DNA of 64,000 nt from Pseudomonas helmanticensis (GTDB lineage Bacteria > Pseudomonadota > Gammaproteobacteria > Pseudomonadales > Pseudomonadaceae), in NCBI RefSeq assembly GCF_900182985.1, contig NZ_FXUY01000001.1:4413501-4477500 (forward strand). The letters are read 5' to 3'. Below the pieces are notes generated by a model, which saw only the letters and a program-made list of their open reading frames with translations, made no database searches and was not told where the DNA came from. Position 1 is the stretch's first letter. The number at the start of each line of letters is the position of its first letter. Below, one piece after another: positions 25,207-34,674 of the stretch. Position numbers and translations under genes: made by a program.

Positions 25207-28200
25207 TTACGCTTCGGCGGGGCCCGCCTGTTGTGGATGAAGAAACAGATCCCGCACCGCCGGAGTGACGATCCGGCGCAGCAGATTGTCCACCGCATCG
25301 AAGTGCTCCAGGTCCTGACGCGATTTGCTCGGCAGACTTTGCAGATAACTGTCGGCAAACTTCAGGTGCGCGGCAGTGAACCGCTCAGCCGGATCAGCCA
25401 GATTATCGTAATGAAAGTGCGCGACCCAAAGGGGTTTGTTCTGTCGCCTGATATCGAGGATTCGATACTCCTGGAAAAAGTCCTTGCGTTGTTTCGTGCG
25501 AATGCGACCACGCTCGTCTCTGACGATCTGCACCAGATCGTGTTCGTGCAACCATTGCAGATAGCTTTCTCGCGGCCTGCGTCCGGTAAGCATACCGCTG
25601 TAGACGCTGATGCCTTCACCGCGCAAACGTGTCGCGGCCGTGCGCAGTTCGGCAGCCAGGGTTGCAATCGGAAAATCGGCACGCCTGCGCGCGAATAGGT
25701 CATCAACACTCACCGCCGCCTGATCGAGGCGAGTGGCCTGTTGATCGAACAGATCTTTCATGTCATCCGGAATTCGCGACGGTCGTTGCGCATCGATGCG
25801 CAGGCGTTTGATGAACGCATCGAGTCCGGCGATCATCGACATGGCGTTGTCCACCAGCGGTTCGTCGCCCAGAGCCGCTACAGGTAAAATGCGCCTGGCC
25901 GGAGCGCGCACGATAGGCATTTGCTCGACCACCGGCGCGGGTTCTGGAACAGCCCTGCGAGGTTCAATGACCTGTGGCCGTGCCCGGTTGACCCGACCTG
26001 CCGCGCGCGAAGACGACGGGACCGGTTCGAGTCTGGCCATCGCCGCAACCGGAAGTTCTTCCGGCTCCGGCAATGCCTTGAGCAGGCGCTCACGGGCTAA
26101 CTCATGAAACGCGTTCACCAACTGCTGAACCCGTTGGAAACGTTGGGTTTCCAGACGGGCGGCGGAGCTGTCGAAGACGTCTTGCAGGCGCCGCCCGGCA
26201 TCTGCCAGGCGGTCGACCAAAGCACTGAGCCTCACCACTGCCAGTTCTTGTGTTTCGGCGGGTTGTGGCGTGTTGCGCCTCTCGACCAAGGCATGCCCGG
26301 CTTCGGCCGCACCCTCGAAAACCGGCACAATCAACTGTCGCAGCGGATCCAGAGTGCTGTCTGGTGCCTCGCGCAATGACAGTTCGATGGACATGCCGAT
26401 TTCATTGGCGTGCAGATCCCGACGCGAGAATGACGGCAGCAGCCTCCGGAGGTCGTCAGCGATTTTCTGAGCGACGCCGGAGTGATGGTTCAACCTTTCG
26501 AGCGAGGCGTGCAGTAGATCGAGACGCTCGACCATCTCATCGCTCACGGCGATGGCGTTTCGAGCCGCTGTCATCTGGGTCTTGCGTGAATGAGGTTGCG
26601 CTGGCTCTGCGGTGTTGAGCTGTGGCGCAACGATTTTCGCGTATTCGCGCAGCTTCATGCGCATCCAGCCGCTGAGGAAACGATGCTGTTCAACGGTCAT
26701 GCGCATCAGTTGCGACTGATAAAACACTCCGGCGCCGCCCGCTTCACGCCATTGCTCCAGTGTTGCCAGCGCCCCGGTGTAGGAATTGGCGAGTTCATCG
26801 GCCTTGGTGATGTAGAGCGTGATTTCAGCCTCGGACATCGGTGCTTGCTCGTCAGCCTCGTCCAGGGGTTTCAAGGCTTCGCTCAGGTCGGCCTTGCGTC
26901 CGGCTTCCTGTTCGATGAACCGATGCAGTTCCTGCCACGTGTCAGCCTTGCGCTTGGCCTTTTCGCGGCGTAGCGCCTCGATCCTCCCGGTCGGTCCACC
27001 GCCGCGCAAGCGCAACCTCAGTTCCCAGTGCCAGCGAGCAGCTTGCGTGTCGAAACGGATGCTCAAACCCGGATGAGCAGGGTCGGCCGGATCAAGGGCG
27101 AATACAGGCTCGTCGACTTGTGCGCTGACTTGAAACCAGCGCTCGCCAACCTGGGCATAGAGCTTGCCTTCGGACGCATAGAGATGATCGGCGTTGGGAC
27201 GCGCTCCTTCGGGCAGGGAAGGCTTGGTCACCTTCATATGATCGATGGTTTTCAAAAAAGCGCTTTGCGAGTCGATGCGCGTCATTTTCGCCGGCGCCAA
27301 CAGGGAAAGATGAGCCGCGGGCAGTGGGGTCGTGAGGGGCGTGTTGTCATGCGTTATCTTCGGTTCCTTGCGCAGCAGCGGCGCAGGCGGGGGCAATTCT
27401 GTGCCCGACGCATGCTTGAGCGCTGTTTTTTCACTCACCGGGCTGGAAAGCCGAAGCCGGCGAACAGCGATGCGTTGCCCAAGCAGAATGCCCAGCGTCA
27501 GCAGAACATCACCGATCGATGACCATTGAGCAGACGTATCACCCTGCTCGTGGGCATCCTGCGCCTGCTGGATCTGGGCGATGGTTTGCCAGACCCAGAC
27601 AGCGGTGCCTGCCGGGCCGCTGAGAAAATTGGCAGCGACGCCAAAAATCGCCCAACTGCTGTCTGCCAGGATCGCCCAGCGGCGCTCGGCATTGGAGGTA
27701 GACTGGCGATCGGCAAGATCAGCCAGCGCCTGGCTGTGGCTGGTGAACAGGCTCGTGTAAATGTCAGCGCTCAGCGGCGTGTCCGCGAGGTTTACGGCGG
27801 CCGTCAGATCGAGATGGATGAAGGGTTCGAAAGCCAGCTCGGTAAGGGTCCACGGCGAGGGCAGGCCGCTCGAAAAAACGTATTGGGCGTAGTCGAAACT
27901 CAAGGATCGGTTGGGCAGCCAGGCCAATACCGAGTCACGCAGTTCGCCGGATTGGTAGAACGCATACAGCATGTTTTGCGCGGAGGGAAACTGCCGCAAC
28001 GGTTGATCCAGCAGTGGCCGATAAAGCAGGCAGGGGCCGTCCTTACCCGCAGGTGGGCCGATGATGTACATGTTCGCGACGGTGTCGGGGGTGCTGCCCA
28101 AACGAAAGCGCGGCATGAACGCCAAGGGGCGGATCTGCACGGGCCAGTCAGCGACGGCGCTGTTATCGGCAATCGATTTGACCAGCTGGCGAACCTGGCG

Positions 28201-29805
28201 GTAGCCCTGCTCGTCGACATCGCCCTGGCGCTTGAGTTTGCACTCCAGCGCCAGCAGCGGCAGCAACAGGGGTAACTGCCGGCAATAGCGGGCCTTGTAG
28301 AGTCGCGCCTGAGGCGCATCGTCGATCAAGCTGGTTTTGATCAGCTTCGGATAGTTTTCGCCGATGTTGACCTTGCCTGCCAGACGCACCAGCAGATCCA
28401 CGGTCAGCCAGCCCGGTGTGGGCGTCGCATCAGCGTAGGCGATCTTGGCGAGGTAGGGCCGGATGTTATGCAGAGCGAATTCGCCAAGTGTCTGCACGCG
28501 AGTGCTGAAGGGATCGGGCAGGGTCAATCCGCCGGCCTCAAAGCTCTGGGTGACGGTGATCCGTACTTGATCCGGACGCAGTAGTGCTGTTTCTTTGGCG
28601 GGCCTGGCGGCAGTAATGGCTTCGCGCATCTGCTGTTGGGCATAGTCGGCGATAAGTGCAATCTTGTTGACGTCGAATGCATCGCTATCGGCGTCTCTGA
28701 GCCTGCCCAATTCCGTCAGGTATCCGCTGTAGGTCTGGATATCGTCCAGTGATCCGGCAATCAGCCAGTCGGGGATGGCTTCGTCGAGAAGTCCAACGCG
28801 TACATCGCCGGCTATCTCCTCACGGCCACTGTGCTCTTGAGGCGAAATGAACCTGACCAGCGGCGAGCGGCTCATCGGGTCAAGCGCGTCGATCGAATCG
28901 ATCTGGCAGCTCACCAGTGCCCGAACCAAGGCATCAAAGATATTGCCATCGGGTTCATACAGTCGCCATTTCAGGGTCTGACCGCTCAGCTCCATGTCGA
29001 TTCGCTCAGGCAGGGTGGCGCCCAGCTCCGCCAGCGAGCTGAACGATTCAAAGCCTTCATCGATGGTGTACATCGTGACCAGTTCCCGGCTGCCGAGCTT
29101 CGCCGTCAACACCAGCGCGCCGGCGACCATCAGATGCCGGGTCTGATTGGCTTCTGCCAGCTCGAAGGCGAGGTCGAGATCGATCAGACTGGCACGCACA
29201 TCCGACAGGCCTGCGTGGGTTGTTGCGCGCGAAGCCTTGTCCGGGAATGCCGAGACATGGCGTGCAAGCCTGCATTCGTTGGTATCCCAGCCTTTGATCG
29301 ACTGCACATCAAGGGTTTCTTTCAGGGTGTCAGCCAACTGTTGCCAGCGCGGTATTTCTTCTTCGGTGGCGTTCCAGTAATCCAACTGGTTTTGGGCGAA
29401 AGCAAGAAACAATGCCGGCGCATTTTCGTTGAGCATTGCACTGATCGCATCCATACCGACGGGTAAATGGACCGGGTCTTCCATCTCGGGCGCCAACGTC
29501 AGAAAGTGTTCACCTTCTATGTAGTTGGCGGTCTCACCGGTAAACGCCAAGCGCGCCAATACGTGTGGCAGGGATTCGAATCGGCTGCTGTGACTGAGCA
29601 TTTTCTGCCCTTGCTGGTGCCAGACAGGCGTCATCAACATGATGTCGTCCGGAGCGACCAGCAATTGCGCAAAGTTTTTCTTCAGGGCTTTGCGCAGCAT
29701 CTCTACAGCCGCTTCTTGCAAGGTCGGTCCGCCACTGGTTTGTTCCACCAGTCGGCTTTTTTTGAGCAGGGGCGGGGTGATGATCGTTCGGGTTGTTTCA
29801 CTCAT
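25207..29805 (-). CDS. Giant dermonecrotic-toxin-domain protein, paralog 1
   Basis: Protein of 1,532 aa without a signal peptide, one of three paralogs in this window. It matches, from memory, a Pseudomonas family annotated as dermonecrotic toxin domain (DUF6543) proteins. Shared blocks in order: IEGEHFLT (~95), LIDLDL, KWRLYEPDGNIFD, LALECKLKRQGDVDEQGYRQV, GPCLLYRPLLDQPL, DSVLAWLP (~635), then a hydrophobic hairpin at ~712-775 (WAIFGVAANFLSGPAGTAVW). After it come VGERWFQV and ELRLRLRGGG (~900), a long helical region to ~1250 and a conserved C-terminal domain with LWVAHFHY and FTAAHLK. The last ~60 residues differ from the other copies. No enzyme motif and no immunity gene is recognised. A membrane-inserting effector is possible but unproven. 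The start has only a weak GGTAA ahead of it. Confidence 0.75.
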   Translation of the reverse strand: MSETTRTIITPPLLKKSRLVEQTSGGPTLQEAAVEMLRKALKKNFAQLLVAPDDIMLMTPVWHQQGQKMLSHSSRFESLPHVLARLAFTGETANYIEGEHFLTLAPEMEDPVHLPVGMDAISAMLNENAPALFLAFAQNQLDYWNATEEEIPRWQQLADTLKETLDVQSIKGWDTNECRLARHVSAFPDKASRATTHAGLSDVRASLIDLDLAFELAEANQTRHLMVAGALVLTAKLGSRELVTMYTIDEGFESFSSLAELGATLPERIDMELSGQTLKWRLYEPDGNIFDALVRALVSCQIDSIDALDPMSRSPLVRFISPQEHSGREEIAGDVRVGLLDEAIPDWLIAGSLDDIQTYSGYLTELGRLRDADSDAFDVNKIALIADYAQQQMREAITAARPAKETALLRPDQVRITVTQSFEAGGLTLPDPFSTRVQTLGEFALHNIRPYLAKIAYADATPTPGWLTVDLLVRLAGKVNIGENYPKLIKTSLIDDAPQARLYKARYCRQLPLLLPLLALECKLKRQGDVDEQGYRQVRQLVKSIADNSAVADWPVQIRPLAFMPRFRLGSTPDTVANMYIIGPPAGKDGPCLLYRPLLDQPLRQFPSAQNMLYAFYQSGELRDSVLAWLPNRSLSFDYAQYVFSSGLPSPWTLTELAFEPFIHLDLTAAVNLADTPLSADIYTSLFTSHSQALADLADRQSTSNAERRWAILADSSWAIFGVAANFLSGPAGTAVWVWQTIAQIQQAQDAHEQGDTSAQWSSIGDVLLTLGILLGQRIAVRRLRLSSPVSEKTALKHASGTELPPPAPLLRKEPKITHDNTPLTTPLPAAHLSLLAPAKMTRIDSQSAFLKTIDHMKVTKPSLPEGARPNADHLYASEGKLYAQVGERWFQVSAQVDEPVFALDPADPAHPGLSIRFDTQAARWHWELRLRLRGGGPTGRIEALRREKAKRKADTWQELHRFIEQEAGRKADLSEALKPLDEADEQAPMSEAEITLYITKADELANSYTGALATLEQWREAGGAGVFYQSQLMRMTVEQHRFLSGWMRMKLREYAKIVAPQLNTAEPAQPHSRKTQMTAARNAIAVSDEMVERLDLLHASLERLNHHSGVAQKIADDLRRLLPSFSRRDLHANEIGMSIELSLREAPDSTLDPLRQLIVPVFEGAAEAGHALVERRNTPQPAETQELAVVRLSALVDRLADAGRRLQDVFDSSAARLETQRFQRVQQLVNAFHELARERLLKALPEPEELPVAAMARLEPVPSSSRAAGRVNRARPQVIEPRRAVPEPAPVVEQMPIVRAPARRILPVAALGDEPLVDNAMSMIAGLDAFIKRLRIDAQRPSRIPDDMKDLFDQQATRLDQAAVSVDDLFARRRADFPIATLAAELRTAATRLRGEGISVYSGMLTGRRPRESYLQWLHEHDLVQIVRDERGRIRTKQRKDFFQEYRILDIRRQNKPLWVAHFHYDNLADPAERFTAAHLKFADSYLQSLPSKSRQDLEHFDAVDNLLRRIVTPAVRDLFLHPQQAGPAEA

Positions 29806-29882
29806 TGGTAGTTACCGGTCAGAAGGTGGACGGTGCGGCAACTGCCGCTGCACCGAACATTAACGAGGCGTCCAACCGCTCT

Positions 29883-29905
29883 GGTGGTAGATATATATAT
29901 ATAGG
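29883..29905 (-). promoter_or_regulatory. Shared promoter-like motif upstream of giant paralog 1
   Basis: On the minus strand a TATATATATATATC tract runs into TACCACC, about 80 nt before the start codon. The end of the element (ATATCTACCACC) is identical upstream of paralog 3 and close to that of paralog 2. It lies directly after the terminator of paralog 2. Confidence 0.5.
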
Positions 29906-29908
29906 ATG

Positions 29909-29932
29909 AAAAAAGCCCGCACAGGGCGGGCC
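29909..29932 (-). terminator. Intrinsic terminator of giant paralog 2
   Basis: GCCCGC and GCGGGC pair around a 5-nt loop, followed on the minus strand by six T. It separates paralog 2 from paralog 1, so the two are transcribed separately. Confidence 0.8.
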
Positions 29933-29950
29933 ACTGATTCGTGTGCGAGG

Positions 29951-32900
29951 TCAGGAAAAGAACAATGTCGAGGCTTGGGTGTGGCTGATGGCGCTGCGGT
30001 GGATGGCGATCAGTTCCTGATTGCTGTGGCCTTCGCGCTCGACATAGGCACCGCCCAGCCGGCGCTGTTCGACGGTTTTCAAATGCGCGGCGGTGAATGA
30101 CGGCAACGGATCGTCAGGGTTGGCATAGTGGAAGTGGGCGTACCACAGGACTTTACCGCTCTGTTTGTCGAGAATCGGGTATTCGAGCAGATAGTCTTTG
30201 CGCGGGCCTTTGAGCCGGCGGCGTTCAGTGGATCGAGTAATCGTCACTTCTTGCTTGCTGTACAACCATTCGACTCGCGCCGCAGTCGGGGGCTGTTGTT
30301 TGGTGATTTCGATCCGGGCCGTTCGACCTCTGGCATAAAGTGCCGTGGCTTCTCTTTCGAGTTGCTGACGCACTTCGGTAGCGGAAGCGGTTTTGCTTTC
30401 GACGTGATTGCCAGAGGTGAGTGCTTTGTCGATCTTGTCCATGGCATCGCGCAGACGCGTGGCGTGCAGGTAATAGATCTCCTCGATCTCCGTAGGATTG
30501 CGTTGCGCCCGTGCGATGTGTGACTGGGTGCGCTGCCTGAAGGCTGGCAGTTCGTCGAGCAATTCCCTGGCGCTCTGCAGGCTCTTCGAGAGCCCAGGCC
30601 CAAGCCTTGGCAATCCGACCGGTTTGGCAGGAACCCTCTCGACCCAGTTGCCCGGGGTTTTCTCGTGAAAGGTGGCAATCACTTTACCGGTCAATGGCGC
30701 CACTACATCGACCAGATCGCCGTCCTGCCCACCACCACTGCGCCTGGGCTGACCAACCAGTGTGCCCTTGTAGCGGGTCTTGATGATTTTACGCATTGGC
30801 GGCGTCGACGATTTTGACGGCCCGGCAACTGGCTCTACCAAGCGCTGTTCGCGCAACAGGTTGGACAGCTGCTGCACAGCATTCTGTTGAAATTCGCCAA
30901 CGTGGCGTTTCACCTGCTCAAGGCGTTCGCTGACCAGATATTGCGGATATTCACTGACAAGGTCGCCAAACCGCTGGTCGATGACTTCGAACTGTTCCAC
31001 CAGATTGTTCATCGCCTCCACGCGCTCACCGAGCTGGTTGAAACCTTCTTCCGCGCTCAGGTCGAGCACGCTCTGAATGTTCAGAGAGGCATCCTCGACG
31101 AGATTCTCCAGGGCGGCACGTGCACCCTCACGAGACTCTCCCGTTTCGGCCGACAGACACAGTTCCTGACCCAAAGTGATTTGCAACAGCTTCAGGTCCT
31201 CCAGCGAGAACTTTGGCAGCCTGGCCTTGTACTCGCGGATGACGTCGACGGCTTCTTTGCCAAGCAGGTTCAGCTCGGCGAAACGGTTGTGGGCAAATTC
31301 GATTTTCTCGATGATGCCCTTCGTCAGGTCAGACATCTTTTCGAAAGGTTCGGAGCGCTCTGCAGCAGCTTCGCTGGCGTCCTCATCAAGAAGCACGAGT
31401 GTCTGTGCAAGACTTTCGCGAAATGCTGTGTAAGTCTCGTCGATCCAGCTCTGCATGAGGAACAATTGCAGGGAAAGCCGCTCGATCATTGCACCGCGAT
31501 AGTTGGGTATCGCCTCAAGAAGATTCAGCGCTTTCAGGCTGTCGATGTTAGCGCTGTACTCCTTTGCTTGAGCGTCGAGCGTATCGAGAAACGTCTGCCG
31601 GGCGCTTTCAGCATTTTGTTCGGTGGCCTCCAGCATGGCGCGTCGAACGTTGACCAACTCGCTGCGCTTGCCAGCCAGACCGGCGTCGAATACAGCAATG
31701 TCGCGTTTTTTCTGCTCTAACTTCTTCGCATTCTGTTTCAGCAATTTTTTGCGCTGACTGTTGAGGCCGCCGGCGCGCAGGCGCAAGCGCAAGTCGACAA
31801 ACCATTGCCCCCGGGCATTGACGATCAACAGCGGCCCGGTGCGGGTTGGCTGCTGGCGCGTATCGATGATCTGCACATCATCATTGTCATTGAGACCGAC
31901 TTCGAACCAGCGTTCGCCGACCTCGGCATACCACTTTTGCCCGGCGCTGCAAAGGTGCCGGTACGCGCCTTCGGTCGCGGCTGTTGCCAGTAGTTCCGGC
32001 CGGTTCACCTTCAGACTGTCGAGTACCGTGCCCAGGTTCGAAGACGATTGTTCCAGGGCTCCGAGCACGTGCAGCGACAGCTCGTGATCGCCCGGCAGTT
32101 CAGCGCCGCTGATATCCGCAAGACGACTGAAGCGAATGCTCGCGGGCGCTGCGGGTTTGCTGGCTGGAGGGGGTTTCTCGGGGAGAACGCCGGATCGCGC
32201 TCGCTGCGGTTGCTTGCGTGTCGCCGCTCGATGCGCGAGCGCCATGCCCAGCGACAGCAGGATGTCGGTCAGCGCGGTCCAGGGCACGGGTTGCTGCTGG
32301 TTTTGTGCATCGGTGACCTCTTGCAGGTCGTCCATTATTTGCCAGATCCACGCCGCAGTACCGACGCTACGCCCCAGAAACGGCAGCGCCGCATTGAACA
32401 GTGCCCAGCCACCGCGCTTGAGTGTGGCCCAGCGGGCTTCGACATTCGACACCGACACGCGATCGGCCAAAGTGATCAGTGCCTCGGCGTTGGTTTTGAA
32501 CAGGCTTGCCAATACTTCCGGCTCGATCACCTGGCCAGACATAGTCACGTTTGCACGGTCATCTGTCGCCGAGCCTGGGTCGATCAACAGTTGCGGAATG
32601 GTCCACACCGAAGGCAGCGTTCCGGGAAAAACGTATTGCGAATAATCGAAGCGTACCTTGTCCGGCAACCAGGCCAGTACCGACTGGCGCAGTGTGGTCG
32701 AATGCTTGATCGCATACAGCAGATTTGTCCTTGACGGGTATTGCAGCAGCGGTACATCGAACAACGGGCGATAGAGCAGGCAAGGGCCCTTGTGCGCATC
32801 GCGTGGGCCGATCACGAACATGTTGAGCACTTCGTCTGCGCTATCGCTGGCCTTATCGCTTTTGACGAACGCCAGAGGACGCACGACGATATCCTCGCCA

Positions 32901-34525
32901 TCGACACGCCTGTCCGTCGGTTCTACGGCCAGCGCCGCCACGACGTAGCGATAACCTTGTTCATCAATACCTGCTTCGCCGCGGATCTTGTGTTGCAGCG
33001 CCAGCAACGACAATTCAACGGGCAATTGACGACTGTAGAGCTGCTGCAGGCGTGCAGCCTGGGTTTTGTTTTCGACCAGGCGCTGCTCGAGCAACTGCGG
33101 ATAGGTCTTGCCGATATCGACCGACGTGACCAGGTTTTTCAGGTAGATGGCGGTCATCCATGTCGGCACCGGTGTCGAACTGTTGCGGTAGCGCACCGAC
33201 AGATCGCCCAGTGGCAGACCGGCGAGATTCTGCAGCGCCAGATCGACCAGCGACAAGGTCAGGGTCTGCGGCTGTTCTGGTGCGACAAACGTGCCCCAGA
33301 CCACAACGCTGGTATCGGTTATTTCCACGTCTTGCAGCTTGAAGTCCTGGGTCGGTGTGCGATCGATCGCCTTTTGCAGCTTGTCGAGGGTAAAGGCCTG
33401 GATGTCGGGGATTTCGCTCTGAAAACTCTTGCCCGAATTCTGCTGCTGCACGGCGACCAGATCCAGCAGGTGCCGGCTATAGCGGGTCTGGTCTGCGGGC
33501 GAGGCATTGTCCAGCCAGGACGGCAGGGCGTGTTCGGTGTGGGTGAAGCGGCGGGACAGGTTTGACTCGGCGCCCGGACTGGCGCCGCTGCCCAGATGGG
33601 CGAGAGCAATCGAGTCATTTCGAATTTGGAAAAAGTCGACCTCGCCGATCGCCTGGGCTTCCAGCGCAATCAGCGCGCAGGCTTGCTGATCGAAAAAATT
33701 GCCTGTTGGCTCGAATAGCCGCCATTGCACTTGAAGCGCATCGGCGCCGGGCTGCAGAGGCCACTGCAAGGACTTTTCCAGTTCGGTGAAGCTGTCGAAG
33801 CACTGGAATCCCTGAGGAACCGAATGCGTGAGGATGATGGTCCGTTCGCCTTTGCTGCCGAGCAGAACGGCCGTGTCGAGGACATTGAGATGGCTACGGT
33901 CGGTGGTATCGCCCAGATCAAGATCGATCAGACAGGTACGAGTCTGATAGGTGTCCTCGAGCGCTCGTTCGGTTTTGTCCGGGTTCTTGAAAACGCCTAG
34001 CGCCATTGCCCGTTGATCGGCATCCCAACCGTTGTCGGCGCTGACGTTCCAGACCTGCTGCAAGGTCTCTGAAAGTTGGTGCCAGCGCGGTACGGAAGGG
34101 CTGATGGTTTCGTTCCAGTAGTCGATCTGCTGTTCTTCCAGCGCCGTGAGCAGCAGCGGGGCGAGTTCGTTGAGCAAGGCGCCAACCGCTTCGATGTCTA
34201 CGGGTAACTGGACACAAGGCATGACGTCCGGTTGTTCGGTAAGAAAATGTTCGCCGTCGATGAGCGTGATCGCGGTGCCAGACAGGGCCAGCCGTACCAG
34301 TGCATCGGTGAGCGACTCGAAATGGTAGGGCCCCGCGACGATTTTCCGGCCATCGAAGTGCCAGGACGGCGTGGCAACAATGGCCAATGTCGGATCGATG
34401 ACCTGTTGCGGGTAGGACTTTACAAGGGCAGGAAGCAAGGCGTTCGCCGCCACTTCACTGAGCGACGGGCCACTCACCAGTTGGCTGAGTACATCGATGG
34501 CGCTGGGCGCCGGTTTCTCTGACAT
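29951..34525 (-). CDS. Giant dermonecrotic-toxin-domain protein, paralog 2
   Basis: Protein of 1,524 aa with the same architecture as its two paralogs: an N-terminal block with DGEHFLT, RWRLFEP-type and GPCLLYRPLFDVPLLQYPS motifs, the LAWLPDKVRFDYSQYVFPGTLPS stretch, and a hydrophobic hairpin at ~710-770 (GWALFNAALPFLGRSVGTAAW). VGERWFEV and DLRLRLRAGG follow near 890, then a helical, Glu/Arg-rich region (~930-1250) and the C-terminal domain with RRLKGPRKDYLLEYPILD, LWYAHFHY and FTAAHLKT, ending ASTLFFS. The start at 34525 (MSEKP) is preferred over the ATG two codons upstream because AAGGA then sits 7 nt away. It has its own promoter-like motif and terminator. Function inferred only from family naming. 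Confidence 0.75.
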   Translation of the reverse strand: MSEKPAPSAIDVLSQLVSGPSLSEVAANALLPALVKSYPQQVIDPTLAIVATPSWHFDGRKIVAGPYHFESLTDALVRLALSGTAITLIDGEHFLTEQPDVMPCVQLPVDIEAVGALLNELAPLLLTALEEQQIDYWNETISPSVPRWHQLSETLQQVWNVSADNGWDADQRAMALGVFKNPDKTERALEDTYQTRTCLIDLDLGDTTDRSHLNVLDTAVLLGSKGERTIILTHSVPQGFQCFDSFTELEKSLQWPLQPGADALQVQWRLFEPTGNFFDQQACALIALEAQAIGEVDFFQIRNDSIALAHLGSGASPGAESNLSRRFTHTEHALPSWLDNASPADQTRYSRHLLDLVAVQQQNSGKSFQSEIPDIQAFTLDKLQKAIDRTPTQDFKLQDVEITDTSVVVWGTFVAPEQPQTLTLSLVDLALQNLAGLPLGDLSVRYRNSSTPVPTWMTAIYLKNLVTSVDIGKTYPQLLEQRLVENKTQAARLQQLYSRQLPVELSLLALQHKIRGEAGIDEQGYRYVVAALAVEPTDRRVDGEDIVVRPLAFVKSDKASDSADEVLNMFVIGPRDAHKGPCLLYRPLFDVPLLQYPSRTNLLYAIKHSTTLRQSVLAWLPDKVRFDYSQYVFPGTLPSVWTIPQLLIDPGSATDDRANVTMSGQVIEPEVLASLFKTNAEALITLADRVSVSNVEARWATLKRGGWALFNAALPFLGRSVGTAAWIWQIMDDLQEVTDAQNQQQPVPWTALTDILLSLGMALAHRAATRKQPQRARSGVLPEKPPPASKPAAPASIRFSRLADISGAELPGDHELSLHVLGALEQSSSNLGTVLDSLKVNRPELLATAATEGAYRHLCSAGQKWYAEVGERWFEVGLNDNDDVQIIDTRQQPTRTGPLLIVNARGQWFVDLRLRLRAGGLNSQRKKLLKQNAKKLEQKKRDIAVFDAGLAGKRSELVNVRRAMLEATEQNAESARQTFLDTLDAQAKEYSANIDSLKALNLLEAIPNYRGAMIERLSLQLFLMQSWIDETYTAFRESLAQTLVLLDEDASEAAAERSEPFEKMSDLTKGIIEKIEFAHNRFAELNLLGKEAVDVIREYKARLPKFSLEDLKLLQITLGQELCLSAETGESREGARAALENLVEDASLNIQSVLDLSAEEGFNQLGERVEAMNNLVEQFEVIDQRFGDLVSEYPQYLVSERLEQVKRHVGEFQQNAVQQLSNLLREQRLVEPVAGPSKSSTPPMRKIIKTRYKGTLVGQPRRSGGGQDGDLVDVVAPLTGKVIATFHEKTPGNWVERVPAKPVGLPRLGPGLSKSLQSARELLDELPAFRQRTQSHIARAQRNPTEIEEIYYLHATRLRDAMDKIDKALTSGNHVESKTASATEVRQQLEREATALYARGRTARIEITKQQPPTAARVEWLYSKQEVTITRSTERRRLKGPRKDYLLEYPILDKQSGKVLWYAHFHYANPDDPLPSFTAAHLKTVEQRRLGGAYVEREGHSNQELIAIHRSAISHTQASTLFFS

Positions 34526-34608
34526 GACCATATCCTTGGCTGACGTTTGCGGCCGCTGCGATGCGCAGCGCCGGACGACAGCACGTTAGGTCAGTGGCCA
34601 TGGCGGCA

Positions 34609-34626
34609 GGTGGTACATAGTTATCG
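34609..34626 (-). promoter_or_regulatory. Promoter-like motif upstream of giant paralog 2
   Basis: On the minus strand GATAACTATGTACCACC lies about 85 nt before the start codon, matching the TATxTACCACC element of paralogs 1 and 3. Between it and the start codon is a CGCTGCG-CAT-CGCAGCG hairpin (around 34565). Confidence 0.45.
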
Positions 34627-34631
34627 CAGGC

Positions 34632-34662
34632 AAAAAAAGACCCGCAGGTGCGCGGGTCTTTT
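34632..34662 (-). terminator. Intrinsic terminator of the aphA-potF operon
   Basis: On the minus strand AAAAGACCCGC pairs with GCGGGTCTTTT around a 6-7 nt loop, and the T run continues to seven. It lies 12 nt after the potF stop and just before the promoter motif of giant paralog 2. Confidence 0.85.
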
Positions 34663-34674
34663 CTGGCGGAGCTC

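Noticed and set aside
29886..29903. The AT dinucleotide run as a phase-variable microsatellite
   Set aside because: It is only about 14 nt long in copy 1, about 8 in copy 3 and absent in copy 2, and it belongs to the shared promoter-like motif; length variation cannot be judged from one sequence.
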